From JAMHWF01 sp964371405 (lineage in GTDB: Bacteria > Pseudomonadota > Gammaproteobacteria > Burkholderiales > Burkholderiaceae_C): DNA of 64,000 nucleotides. The stretch covers positions 62,001 to 126,000 of the forward strand of contig CAYJLV010000001.1 of the NCBI GenBank assembly GCA_964371405.1, read 5' to 3'. Numbering within the stretch: the stretch's first letter is position 1; every line of letters starts with the position of its first letter. Below the pieces are notes generated by a model that did no database searches, was not told where the DNA came from, and saw only the letters and a list, made by a program, of their open reading frames with translations. Positions 36,230 to 45,112 of this stretch are shown here, in pieces. The position numbers were made by a program, and so were the translations under genes.

Positions 36230-36600
36230 CGCGCACCCCGCGTGCAGTCGATCTGGGAGGCCAGACTGGCAAGTGCCGCAGGGTCGCGCAGATGGCTCGC
36301 CCGGATCATGCCCATCAGCACCGGGTTGCCGTCGCCGACCGCCATCGCCACTCGCAGTTCCGCGGCTGTCAGCGGTCGGCCGCAGCGCTGCTGCCACGCC
36401 TGCCGGTAGGCGCGGGCACCGTCGTGCGCGGCCGGCGCGATGCGCGCCAGCAGCGCCAGGTAGTCCTCGATCGGCATCTCGCTTGTGCCGGGGGCACCCG
36501 GCTGCGCCGGTGAGGTCTGTGCGTGCGAAGGACCGGAACCCGCCACGACAAGTCCGGACAGGGCCAACAGCGTGGCGGCAAGGTGTCGGGCGTGTTGCAT
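36226..36600 (-). CDS. Small secreted tra-operon protein (124 aa)
   Basis: Signal peptide (LAATLLALSGLVVAGSGPSHA), then a helical mature part with two cysteines. It overlaps traW by 4 bases and follows the S26 peptidase by 12. No known family; possibly a helper of pilus assembly. Confidence 0.65.
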   Translation of the reverse strand: MQHARHLAATLLALSGLVVAGSGPSHAQTSPAQPGAPGTSEMPIEDYLALLARIAPAAHDGARAYRQAWQQRCGRPLTAAELRVAMAVGDGNPVLMGMIRASHLRDPAALASLASQIDCTRGAR

Positions 36601-36612
36601 CGCCGTGCCTCG

Positions 36613-37164
36613 TCAGAACAGTGGGATGACCGTACCGAGCACCTGATCCGCGCGCACGAGGCCGCTGGCCCGGTAGCGCGAGTCGAAGGAGTCGGGGCTG
36701 GTGCCCTGCACGTAGTAGTGGCCGGCGGGAATCACGGCGGCCGGGATCGGCTCGAGCGCTTGCCGGTCGTGGGTGTGCGTCTTGGCCAGGCCGACGATCT
36801 CGCCGTTGATCGCGACCACGCGCCCTTCGACGGTAATGCGGTCGCCAGGCAGGCCGCGCACGATCTTGAAGAAGGGCTGGCCGCGCAGCCCCGGATAACG
36901 CGCCTGCGCTTCGCCGTCGAAAGCGAACACCACGTAGTCGCCGCGCTTGAGCGCGTTCGGCCCGTACTGCATCAGCGCCACCCGGCAGGGCAGGCTCGGC
37001 GTCCAGTTGAAGAGCACCGGCAGCCGCGGCGTGGGGTCGATGAACAGCCGCGTGTAAGCGAAGCCCCAGATCGCGAAGACGGGCAGGTACAGGTACCAGC
37101 GCTGGCGCAGGTGGGTGCCGAAGTCGCGGGCAGTGTTGCCGAGGCGGTCGATGCGGTTGGTCAT
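36613..37164 (-). CDS. S26 family signal peptidase (TraF-like)
   Basis: 183 residues: a membrane anchor (LYLPVFAIWGFAYTRLFI), the catalytic Ser in the TPSLPC motif, the Lys in FFKIVRGLPGD and the box E DSRYRASGLV. It probably cuts the TraA propilin or other transfer proteins. The start at 37164 overlaps the trbI stop by 4 bases. The usual SxxP order of S26 enzymes is preserved. Confidence 0.88.
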   Translation of the reverse strand: MTNRIDRLGNTARDFGTHLRQRWYLYLPVFAIWGFAYTRLFIDPTPRLPVLFNWTPSLPCRVALMQYGPNALKRGDYVVFAFDGEAQARYPGLRGQPFFKIVRGLPGDRITVEGRVVAINGEIVGLAKTHTHDRQALEPIPAAVIPAGHYYVQGTSPDSFDSRYRASGLVRADQVLGTVIPLF

Positions 37165-37529
37165 GGCACCTCCACCTTGCGGCGCAGATGCGCCGTCAAG
37201 TCCACCGTCCGCGGTGCAGGCGCAGCGACGGCGGTCTTCAGAACCACCAGGCAGCCGCACTCGCGCGGCAGTTCCTCCAGCGCGAGCGGCAGACGCTGCG
37301 CGAAGCTGCGCGCCATGCGCATCGCCTGCTCGCGCTCGCCATCGCTTGCGGCGCGCGTGAGGATCAGCGTGAATTCGGCCTCTTTCTGGCGGTAGACCTC
37401 GGCGACATCGACCACGCCGATCAGCTGCGCCGGCCGCACGATGACGCGGTCATAGGCCGCCAGCGTGCCGAGCACGATCGCGCAGGCCATGCCAGCATTC
37501 AGCAGCAGCGACTTCGCGCCAGGGCTCAT
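37161..37529 (-). CDS. trbI: TrbI-type F conjugation protein
   Basis: 122 residues with a single N-terminal membrane helix (LLLNAGMACAIVLGTLAAY) and a periplasmic part (IGVVDVAEVYRQKEAEF, ending LTAHLRRKVEV) matching the type-F TrbI family. It overlaps traC by 4 bases. Confidence 0.85.
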   Translation of the reverse strand: MSPGAKSLLLNAGMACAIVLGTLAAYDRVIVRPAQLIGVVDVAEVYRQKEAEFTLILTRAASDGEREQAMRMARSFAQRLPLALEELPRECGCLVVLKTAVAAPAPRTVDLTAHLRRKVEVP

Positions 37530-40078
37530 GAAACATGCCCCCGGCGCCGCAGCAGTTCCGCGATTGCGTCGTCGATGGACAGGCCCTGGGCGCGCAGCTC
37601 GTCGATCGGCGCGTTGTCCTCCAGCTTGTTGGAGAACAGCAGGTGGGTCGCCGGGTCGAGGATGTTGCGCGCCACGCCCTCCCCGACGGGCGACGAGATG
37701 TAGACCTCGGAGAACACCCCCGGCTCGGTGCGCAGCGAGTTCAGCAGCCGCTTTTTCGGCTCGTCCATCGACAGCCGGCCCTGGCGGTCCAGCATCTCGA
37801 TCGACTCGGGTTTCTGGCGCAGCAGGAACACCCAGTCCGAGCAGTTGAAGGCCGCTTCCATCTGTGCCGAGCCGTAGTAGTCGTCGGCGCTCTGCGTCGC
37901 GGTGCCCAGCGAGCCGCCGTACTTGCGTGCGCGCCGCGCCGCCTCCTCGACGACGGCGGCCTTGACCGGGTCGTCGGCGCCAATGTCGCCCAGCTGCTGC
38001 TTCAGCTCGTCGATGAAGAGCACCTTGCGCCGGTTGCGCGTCAGGTACATCTCGCCGGTGATCTGGTGCAGCAGCAGGATGTTGACCACCGCATGCAGGT
38101 CGGGCCGGCGCTTGAGCTCCTCGTTCTCGATGACGACGAAGTCGTTCTCGAAGTCGATGCTGTTGCGGCCTTCAAAGAAGCGCTCGTACTGGCCGCCCCG
38201 CGCGTAGGGGTTCAGCATGATCGCGAGATCCTTGATGCGCGGGTCTTCGCGCACGCCCAGTTCCTCGATCGTCCCGGCCTTGAAGGCGTCGCGTAGCGCG
38301 GTGACGGTCAGTTCGTTGCCATGCGCGCGGAACAGCTTGAGCACCATCGCCGAGATGGCCTTGTATTGAACCTCGTCGAGCGGCCGCGACATCGAGGCCA
38401 TCTTCGAGATGGCCGGCACCAGCATGTCGATGTCTTCGTTGATGTCGACGATGTGGGTGAAGGGGTTCAGGCAGATGGCGACATCGGGCTTGAACTCGAT
38501 GTAGGTGCCCTTGGCCTTGCGGCACAGCTTCTCGAACGAACGGCCCAGGTCCAGCATCCAGACCTTGGCGTCGATGGCGCGGTAGGACCAGGCCATCTCG
38601 TTCATCAGCACCGACTTGCCCGAGCCCGGCGCGCCGATGATCGCGAAGTTGTAGTTGCCGAGGTCGTTGTCGAAGATGTCCAGCGTCATCAGCTGGCCGC
38701 GCCGGCCGCCGAATACGAGTGCCGGCGTACGCGTGCCGCGCCACTCGGCGATCAGCGGCGCCAGGTGGATGGCATTGGCCATCGTCTTGCGCGAGACGCG
38801 GCGCATCTTGGCCAGGTCACGGTGGAAGCGCTCCGACAGCGACATTGGCAGGCTGGCCAGCAGCGCCTGCCGGTGCATGTAGACATCCGCGTTGAGCTGG
38901 AAGCCCCGGCCGCGCCAGATCGCGTTCGCGGTCTCCTGCGCCGCGACCGCCTTGCCCGGGGGCGAGAAGATCGCCAGCTGGTGGTACAGGCTGACCAGGC
39001 TGCTGCCGACGTCGATTGCGTTCGCCGCTGCGGTCCAGTCCTGCAGCTTCTTGCCCACGTCGGGCATCACCTCGGCCATCTTGCTACGCGCGTTCTGCGT
39101 CGCACGCACATGGTTCGCCGTGACCACCGACTTGGTGACGTTCGGGTCGAGCACATGCACGCCCATCGTCAGCAGGAAGGGTGCGCTGTACTGCAGCGCC
39201 GGCTGCATCAGGTCGCCGATCAGCGAGCCCATCTGCCAGAGCGCAAAGCGCTCGGGGAAGGACTTGATCGAGTAGAAGCGTGCCTCGAGCCGGTGCTCGC
39301 TGCCTTCCTTCCACAGCGTCAGGCCGCCGGGCTGCGGATCCTGGATGGTGTCGAAATCGACGATCTGGTCGCGGATCTCGCGGCCGTCGTCGTAGTGCAG
39401 GTTCGGTGCATCGGCCTGTGAGATGCGGTCCGGGTTGGTGAACAGCGCGCACCAGTTGATCAGGTCGGCGGCGTCGCACACGCGGTTCGGCAGCGAGGCC
39501 GAGCGCAGCGTCGAAGCCATCGACTCGCGCAACGCCACCAGTTCGTCGCGGCGGTTGAGCTGGCTGGCGTCGCCCGGCAGCGCCACGCTCATCATCAGCC
39601 GGAAGTCGCGGATCGTGTAGTGGAACCCCGACGTCAGCGACCGCTGCGCGCCACCGAGCAAGTGGCCGACACGCTGGCGCGCGAGGCGGTGGAAGAGGTT
39701 GTCGTTGCGTGCCGGGCGGCCCCAATGCTTGGCCTTCTCGGCCTGGTCGGTGTCCTCGACGCGCAGGTTGGCGTAGCGGCACAGTTGCTCGCGGATGTGC
39801 GGCGAGGCGAACAGGTGGAACTGGACCCCGGTGCCGGGCGGGCAGGTGGCATACAGCGACACCAGCACCTCGGCCATGCGTTCATCGGCACCGGACTGCG
39901 GCATCAGTTCCAGCAGGAAGCCCAGCCCGTCGCGATTGACGAACAGCTTCTCGTCGACCAGGTAGGCCGAGTAGGGCAGCCAGGCGGCGAACTGTTCGGC
40001 GGGCGAGTCGGCTTCGGCGCCGAAGGGCAGCCAGTCCGCGAGGCCAGCGCGTTCGACATGGGGGAGGCGGGCGTTCAT
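37526..40078 (-). CDS. traC: Conjugal transfer ATPase TraC (VirB4-like)
   Basis: About 850 residues; start at 40078 is preferred over 40102 because TGAGG lies 7 bases upstream and right after the traV stop. Walker A GAPGSGKS (about residue 482-489), Walker B VLFIDEL and the arginine-finger region downstream (SLGTATQSADDYY) identify the secretion ATPase that powers pilus assembly. F-type TraC N-terminal (TraC_F) domain is present. Acts at the inner membrane face. Confidence 0.95.
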   Translation of the reverse strand: MNARLPHVERAGLADWLPFGAEADSPAEQFAAWLPYSAYLVDEKLFVNRDGLGFLLELMPQSGADERMAEVLVSLYATCPPGTGVQFHLFASPHIREQLCRYANLRVEDTDQAEKAKHWGRPARNDNLFHRLARQRVGHLLGGAQRSLTSGFHYTIRDFRLMMSVALPGDASQLNRRDELVALRESMASTLRSASLPNRVCDAADLINWCALFTNPDRISQADAPNLHYDDGREIRDQIVDFDTIQDPQPGGLTLWKEGSEHRLEARFYSIKSFPERFALWQMGSLIGDLMQPALQYSAPFLLTMGVHVLDPNVTKSVVTANHVRATQNARSKMAEVMPDVGKKLQDWTAAANAIDVGSSLVSLYHQLAIFSPPGKAVAAQETANAIWRGRGFQLNADVYMHRQALLASLPMSLSERFHRDLAKMRRVSRKTMANAIHLAPLIAEWRGTRTPALVFGGRRGQLMTLDIFDNDLGNYNFAIIGAPGSGKSVLMNEMAWSYRAIDAKVWMLDLGRSFEKLCRKAKGTYIEFKPDVAICLNPFTHIVDINEDIDMLVPAISKMASMSRPLDEVQYKAISAMVLKLFRAHGNELTVTALRDAFKAGTIEELGVREDPRIKDLAIMLNPYARGGQYERFFEGRNSIDFENDFVVIENEELKRRPDLHAVVNILLLHQITGEMYLTRNRRKVLFIDELKQQLGDIGADDPVKAAVVEEAARRARKYGGSLGTATQSADDYYGSAQMEAAFNCSDWVFLLRQKPESIEMLDRQGRLSMDEPKKRLLNSLRTEPGVFSEVYISSPVGEGVARNILDPATHLLFSNKLEDNAPIDELRAQGLSIDDAIAELLRRRGHVS

Positions 40079-40085
40079 GTCGGCC

Positions 40086-40682
40086 TCAGTCGGGGCTGTC
40101 ACCGCTGGCGGGTGCGGCGGGCCGCGCCGGCAGGCCCGGGATCAGTGGTTCGAGACCGGGCGGACGCTGCACACCTGCGGCGGGAGCGCGCGGCACTGCT
40201 TCCGCAGTGGCGCGTCCGGCGGGCGCACGCACGGGTACGTAGGCTTCGCGGATCGCGCGCTGGGCGTGGTCGACGAGCCAACGGCCGCCATCGATCTGCA
40301 CGTACACGTAGCCCTGGTCGTAGAGGTCGCGGTCGGCGTCCTCCCAGGGCTTGAACCACAGGCGCAGGATGCGCGGTGCGGAGCGCAACGGGAGCACCTG
40401 CACGGCGTCCGCCGATGCGTTGCGCACGGTGGGCGCGCTTGCCGCTGAAGACGGTGGTGCCGATGCCGGCATTGCAGTCGGCATCGCGCGAGTGCGTTGC
40501 GCCGGCAGGTTGTTCGCCACTGCGTTGGCATAGGTCCCAGACACAGACTGACAGGTGACGCCGTCCGGAGCCTTGCAGGCGTAGCTGGAGTTGCCGCTCA
40601 GGCCGGACAGGCTCATGCAGCCCGCGAGCGACGCCACGCTGCCGAGCAAGACCGCAAGGCGACTCATGTGTTGCGCGTTCAT
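40086..40682 (-). CDS. traV: Outer-membrane lipoprotein TraV (VirB7-like)
   Basis: 198 residues with a lipobox (SVASLAGC, Cys22) and the TraV motif YACKAPDGVTCQSVSGTYANA. C-terminal half is Pro-rich with a VirB7/TraV beta region. It anchors the outer-membrane core of the channel together with TraK and TraB. The start at 40682 is at the end of the preceding gene. Confidence 0.9.
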   Translation of the reverse strand: MNAQHMSRLAVLLGSVASLAGCMSLSGLSGNSSYACKAPDGVTCQSVSGTYANAVANNLPAQRTRAMPTAMPASAPPSSAASAPTVRNASADAVQVLPLRSAPRILRLWFKPWEDADRDLYDQGYVYVQIDGGRWLVDHAQRAIREAYVPVRAPAGRATAEAVPRAPAAGVQRPPGLEPLIPGLPARPAAPASGDSPD

Positions 40683-41491
40683 GGTCTGGCCTCCAATGCG
40701 GTGCGAGCGAGCCGGTCCTCGATCACCGGCCGGGTGACGAAACCTTCGGTGCGCGTGCCGTCTGCCCAGAAGAGGGTCGGCGTTCCGTTCACGCCCAACT
40801 GGCGGGCGAGTGCGAGGTTGCGGTCGATCGGGTGCTCGCAGGAGGGCGCTGATGCCGCAGTTGGCGCAACGCCGTCGTGCATCGCCTGCCGCCAGGCCCG
40901 TACCCGGTCCGCCGCGCACCAGATCGCCACCGGCCTCGCCATGCCCTGGAAGGGCAGCAGGAAGGTGTGGATGGTGACGTCGTCGAGACCGTCGAGTTCG
41001 GGCTCGAGCCGGCGGCAGAAGCTACAACCGGGGTCACTGAAGACCGCGAGCCGGCGGCGGCCATTGCCGCGCACCGTCGTGATGGCGTCCGCGACGGGCA
41101 GCGAGCCGAAAGCGATGGTTGCCGCCGATGGGGTCTCGGCCGTCGCCGGCTCGGCGCGTGCAGCGGCCAGCAGGCGCGGCCCGGTCAGGTCGGTCATCGT
41201 GCGTGTGTCGAAGAGCCGGCCGAAGATGAAGTAGCGCGGGTCGCGTGCGGCAACGAACGCGACGTTGCCGTTCATCCAGACCTCGTAGACGCCAGGCACG
41301 GGCGAACGCGCGACCTCGGTGAAGCGGGTGCCGGGATGGGCCTTGCGCAGTGCGCCGAGCAGTCGGGCCTCGTCGGCGCTCGGGCCGGCCGCTACCGCCG
41401 CGGCCAGCGGTGACAGCAGCGCGATGCACAGGGTGGCGAGTGCCGCGGGCCGTGTCAGCGGCCTGCAGCGGAGCGGGTCAGTAGGAGCCAT
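40679..41491 (-). CDS. dsbC: DsbC-family thiol:disulfide isomerase
   Basis: 270 residues: signal peptide (ALATLCIALLSPLAAAVAAG), a dimerisation-like domain (GVYEVWMNGNVAFVAARDPRYFIFG) and the thioredoxin fold with CSFC at residues 156-159 (AVFSDPGCSFCRRLEPEL) and cis-Pro GTPTLF. In F-type operons it folds the Cys-rich transfer proteins (TraN, TraU, TraH). It overlaps traB by 14 bases. Confidence 0.93.
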   Translation of the reverse strand: MAPTDPLRCRPLTRPAALATLCIALLSPLAAAVAAGPSADEARLLGALRKAHPGTRFTEVARSPVPGVYEVWMNGNVAFVAARDPRYFIFGRLFDTRTMTDLTGPRLLAAARAEPATAETPSAATIAFGSLPVADAITTVRGNGRRRLAVFSDPGCSFCRRLEPELDGLDDVTIHTFLLPFQGMARPVAIWCAADRVRAWRQAMHDGVAPTAASAPSCEHPIDRNLALARQLGVNGTPTLFWADGTRTEGFVTRPVIEDRLARTALEARP

Positions 41492-42830
41492 CGTCGTCGG
41501 CCTCCGTGCTGCGAGTGGTTGAAGACGGGTTCGCGCTGGCGCGCTGCTCGGCGCCGGGCGGCGGCAGGTCGATGCGCACGCCCTTGGTGATCACGACGTC
41601 GATCTCGCGGCCGGCGTCCACCTCGATCACCGGGAAGGTGTTCTCGGCAAGCTTGATGTAGTACTGCGCCAGCCGGTCGAGCGCGCGCCCGACGCCGGTG
41701 CCCAGGCCGGCGCGGTAGGCGTCGGCGCCCGAGGCGGTGGCGATCGTCCCCAGCGCCGACGTGCTGTAGCTGGTGGACGAGGTGGCCAGGCCCTGGCCGA
41801 TACCGCTGACCACGCCGGCCAGCAGCGCGTTGGCCAGCATCTGCCCCTGCTTGGTGACCAGGCGGCCGCGCATGCCGACCTTGCCGTCTTCGCCGTACAC
41901 GCTGCCCTGGATGCGGACCTCCAGCGCCGCGCCATCGGCGCGCACGCAGGAGAGGTTCTCGGTGCGCAGGTAGGCGCGTTCGGAACTGATGTCGCCGTAG
42001 CCCGCCGCGATCACGAAGCAGTCGCGGTACTCGCCGCGGAAGCGGTTCGGCAGCACCGAGTTGTCCGACAGGCGGATCAGCACCGGATGCGGATTTGATT
42101 GCGACTGGCCGCCGGTGGGCGCGTCCAGGCCGCCGAGCAACGTGCCACGTGTGAAGCTCACGGGCAGGAAGGTCGACACCGTGCGCGCGTCCGCGGTCGC
42201 GGGGGGCTGCGCGCTGGTGGCAGCGCGGTCGGCCACCGCGATGCGCATCAGGACCGGCGCGGCCGGTGCCTGTAGCGACAGCGCCGAGGAGAGCGGCGCC
42301 GGCGGCACGCCGGGCGGCATCGCCGGTACCGCACCTGCAGCCGGCCCGCGTGGCGCAGGGGGCGGCGGAGGCAGTGCCGAAGGCAGCGGCAGCGAGGGTG
42401 CTGCCGCAGCCGGACTCGGAACGGGCGCCGGCATGGGCGCCTGCACCGCCTGCGTGGTCGCGGTCAGCCGCTGCTCGAGTTCCGCGAAGCGCTGCATCGT
42501 GCGCGCCTCGAAGGCCTGGCGGTCCTTGTTCAGTCGCCCTTGCTCTTCGCGCTCGCTCTCGTACTGCGCGAGCTTGCTGCCGGCCGTGCCGACCCACTGA
42601 TCCACCGGGTTGACCTGTTGGCCGGGTGGCATCACGCCGATGTTGGTGACCGGGCCGGGCGTGCTGCCACTGGCCTTGCCCGCCTGGCCCGAAGGTGCGC
42701 TCTCGGCGAAGGCGAAGACCAGCCACAGCAGGCCCACGCCGCCCAGCAGGATCGCGCCGAGCATGGCGTACTGGCGCTGCCGCGGCGTCAGGCGCTCGAC
42801 GAGCGAGCGCATCGGTACGGGCAGGTTCAT
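41478..42830 (-). CDS. traB: Conjugal transfer protein TraB (VirB10-like)
   Basis: 450 residues: inner-membrane helix (YAMLGAILLGGVGLLWLVFAFA), coiled coil (LNKDRQAFEARTMQRFAELEQRL), a Pro-rich span and a C-terminal VirB10 domain (NRFRGEYRDCFVIAAGYGD, GEDGKVGMRGRLVTKQGQML, ENTFPVIEVDAGREIDVVITKG). It bridges inner and outer membrane. Overlaps traK by 4 bases and dsbC by 14. Confidence 0.94.
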   Translation of the reverse strand: MNLPVPMRSLVERLTPRQRQYAMLGAILLGGVGLLWLVFAFAESAPSGQAGKASGSTPGPVTNIGVMPPGQQVNPVDQWVGTAGSKLAQYESEREEQGRLNKDRQAFEARTMQRFAELEQRLTATTQAVQAPMPAPVPSPAAAAPSLPLPSALPPPPPAPRGPAAGAVPAMPPGVPPAPLSSALSLQAPAAPVLMRIAVADRAATSAQPPATADARTVSTFLPVSFTRGTLLGGLDAPTGGQSQSNPHPVLIRLSDNSVLPNRFRGEYRDCFVIAAGYGDISSERAYLRTENLSCVRADGAALEVRIQGSVYGEDGKVGMRGRLVTKQGQMLANALLAGVVSGIGQGLATSSTSYSTSALGTIATASGADAYRAGLGTGVGRALDRLAQYYIKLAENTFPVIEVDAGREIDVVITKGVRIDLPPPGAEQRASANPSSTTRSTEADDDGSY

Positions 42831-43696
42831 CGTTCGCCTCCGCGGCGGATCACGTAGACGCTGGTGCTCTCGCCAGGTCGCAGCTGGTGGTGTTCGACCG
42901 CGACGCCCAGCACCTGGCCGCCGGCCTTGCTGTCGGGGCGGTCGAACTCCTGTTCGGCGAGCACCATCACGGCGGCGCTGATGTTCTGCAGCAGGTACTT
43001 CTCACCAGTCAGGCGGCGGCCTTCGTAGCGGCGCATCAGTGCGAAGCGCGCCTCCGCCCACAGTTGCACCGGCTGGTTGAGTTCGTCCACGCGCACGTCC
43101 GGCGGCACGCGGTCCGAGGCCATCGCGACCAACAGTGCCTTCATGGCGCGCACGTGGTGGGCCGACGGGCTCGACGGGCTGGACGACGTGTGGCCATCGA
43201 CCGGCCCCGGCGGGACGCTGCGGTCGCGGATCAGGATGGTGTCGGCCGGCGTATCGGCCCGGCGCAGGATCAGCGTGTAGGTCGCGTGGGCCGACGAGAT
43301 GAACAGGTTCACCGGCTTGCCCGCGGCGGCGCTGCCATCACTGGTGGTGGCGACCGGCCGCACGTAGATCTCACCCTTGTCGCGGTCGCACTCGATGACG
43401 ATCTCGCCAGCCGGGTTGATCGCCTGTGTAAGGGGTGCCACCGGCGAGCCGGGCGACCCGGATGCGCCAGCCGCCGCACCGCCGCATGAACTGGAGTGGA
43501 TGTTGCCGAAGACATCGGTGATCGGCGCACCCTCGATGCGGATGCGCGTCGGCTCCTTGACCGACAGGATGGCTTCCACCGCCACGCCATCGCGCGCGTC
43601 GACGATCTGCAGCGCATGGCTCGCCGGAGTGCAGACCAGCGCGATCAGCACGGCCGCGACGTGTCTCCGCGCGTCAGCGAGGCTACGAGGCCGCAT
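42827..43696 (-). CDS. traK: Conjugal transfer protein TraK (VirB9-like)
   Basis: 289 residues with a signal peptide (VAAVLIALVCTPASHALQ) and beta-rich TraK body (GVAVEAILSVKEPTRIRIEGAPITDVFGNIH, GEIYVRPV). The C-terminus ends GESTSVYVIRRG, as usual in secretin-like TraK proteins that interact with TraV and TraB. The start overlaps the traE stop by 14 bases. Confidence 0.92.
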   Translation of the reverse strand: MRPRSLADARRHVAAVLIALVCTPASHALQIVDARDGVAVEAILSVKEPTRIRIEGAPITDVFGNIHSSSCGGAAAGASGSPGSPVAPLTQAINPAGEIVIECDRDKGEIYVRPVATTSDGSAAAGKPVNLFISSAHATYTLILRRADTPADTILIRDRSVPPGPVDGHTSSSPSSPSAHHVRAMKALLVAMASDRVPPDVRVDELNQPVQLWAEARFALMRRYEGRRLTGEKYLLQNISAAVMVLAEQEFDRPDSKAGGQVLGVAVEHHQLRPGESTSVYVIRRGGER

Positions 43697-44249
43697 GGGG
43701 AAGCTCCTTGAAGGTCTTGAGATGCACGCGGCCGCCGGCGTAGCTGAACTCCACCAGGTAGGCCTTCAGGTCGTTCGCGGTCTCGACGCCGTTGACGAGC
43801 GTGCGCAGCCGGCCGCGCACCACCACCGACTGGCCTTCCTCGCTGGGCACCAGCTGCTGTGGTGCGAACGCGGTGCTGGCGTTGATGCGCTTGAGCCGCG
43901 CGGCCTCAAGCTCCTGCCGGGTCTTCAGGCTGCCGTGCTGCTCGGGCTCGACGTAGCCGAGCAGGATGTCCTTCTTCCAGTCGATGGAGGCCGGTGTCAC
44001 GTCGAGCACGAGCCAGGCGACGAAGCTGCCCATCTGTTCCAGGTACTCGCCGCTGGCCTTGTCGCGTGTGACCCAGAACGACTTGTTGATCGACGGCGGC
44101 ACGACCACCGTGCGCACCGCACCCAGCAGATTCAGCACCACGGCCAGCGCCAGCACGTGGCCGGCCGCCAGCAGGCCGACGGCGGCACCGAGCGTGCGAT
44201 TGCGGCGCCGCAGTTCCTTCAGGTCGCCGCTGAGCCGTTCGAAGTCCAT
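43683..44249 (-). CDS. traE: Conjugal transfer protein TraE (VirB8-like)
   Basis: 188 residues: one membrane helix (AAVGLLAAGHVLALAVVLNLLG) and the TraE pattern (VVPPSINKSFWVTRDKASGEYLEQMGSFVAWLVLDVTP). The C-terminal VirB8-like domain ends in SYAGGRVHLKTFKEL. It is an inner-membrane scaffold. It is separated from traL by 19 bases. Confidence 0.93.
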   Translation of the reverse strand: MDFERLSGDLKELRRRNRTLGAAVGLLAAGHVLALAVVLNLLGAVRTVVVPPSINKSFWVTRDKASGEYLEQMGSFVAWLVLDVTPASIDWKKDILLGYVEPEQHGSLKTRQELEAARLKRINASTAFAPQQLVPSEEGQSVVVRGRLRTLVNGVETANDLKAYLVEFSYAGGRVHLKTFKELPHAAS

Positions 44250-44268
44250 GACGGGCGCGCTCCGGGTC

Positions 44269-44568
44269 TCAGCCGACCATGCGGCGGATGTGCGAGGGCG
44301 GGGTCGCGCGCATCGCGGTCAGCGGGCTGGTCGGCAGGTGCCAGTAGAGCCAGTGAATGGCGAAGGCCGGGTGCTTGTCGGCCTTGATGCGGGCGATCCA
44401 GCGCGAGGTGAACAGCCCGGCGGCGAAGCACAGCGCGAACGAGAGCTTCGAGCCCGACATGTAGCCCATGAACAGGCCCAGCAGGGCAGGCGCCGCGACG
44501 TCGACGTCCCAGAAGCCGATCTTCCACTGGTCGTCGAGACGCCGCGGGATGTAGGTGTCGGCGTGCAT
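44269..44568 (-). CDS. traL: Conjugal transfer protein TraL
   Basis: 99 residues beginning MHADTYIPRRLDDQWKIGFW, with two hydrophobic segments (APALLGLFMGYMSG and LCFAAGLFTSRW) and the ending HLPTSPLTAMRATPP, exactly the TraL layout. The start at 44568 follows GGAGGG. It is an inner-membrane component needed for pilus assembly. Confidence 0.92.
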   Translation of the reverse strand: MHADTYIPRRLDDQWKIGFWDVDVAAPALLGLFMGYMSGSKLSFALCFAAGLFTSRWIARIKADKHPAFAIHWLYWHLPTSPLTAMRATPPSHIRRMVG

Positions 44569-44608
44569 GGACCCTCCGGGCGGTGCGTGCAGAGCGGGCC
44601 GCGGCGGC

Positions 44609-44965
44609 TCAGACAACCGCGCCCATGATGGCGCCGGCGATCACCAGACCGACGGCGGCAAAGATCGCCAGGCCGACGTAGAACAGCACCGGCCCGAAGT
44701 TGCGCAGCGCCGCCAGCGAGATCAGCGCGACGACGAAGCCCACGAAGCCGACCAGCGCCTTGATCCCGGGGCCAAGGCTCGCGATGGCGGTGAGCGCGGA
44801 GGTCAGCGGGCCGGTGATGCCGGTGAAGGCGACCAGGTCCAGCGCATGGCCGGGAAAGGCGATGCCGAGGCCGAGCGCGATCAGGCACAGGAGGGCGGCG
44901 ACGGTCCACGGCCGGCGCGGAGCGCGGCGGGTCAGCGTGGGGGCGGCAAGGGTGGTCGTGGTCAT
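44609..44965 (-). CDS. traA: Conjugal pilin TraA (propilin)
   Basis: 118 residues with a long basic leader and a hydrophobic signal (LLCLIALGLGIAFPGHALD), then two long hydrophobic segments (ALVGFVGFVVALISLAAL, VLFYVGLAIFAAVGLVIAGAIMG), the shape of an F/SXT-type pilin precursor. The start at 44965 follows GAGG. First gene of the tra assembly block after the OmpA-like lipoprotein. Sequence divergence of pilins keeps the call below the others. Confidence 0.78.
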   Translation of the reverse strand: MTTTTLAAPTLTRRAPRRPWTVAALLCLIALGLGIAFPGHALDLVAFTGITGPLTSALTAIASLGPGIKALVGFVGFVVALISLAALRNFGPVLFYVGLAIFAAVGLVIAGAIMGAVV

Positions 44966-45112
44966 GGAAACCTCATCGGTTGGGCGTGGAGAGAGGAACG
45001 CGGGTTGGGGGTTGGCGAGATGGCACACGGGTGCGTCCGCCGGCCGGCGGTGCCCGGCAGCGGGACCAACGCCATGCGGGACTGACCGCGCCGATGGGGC
45101 GCACCCTCGGGC

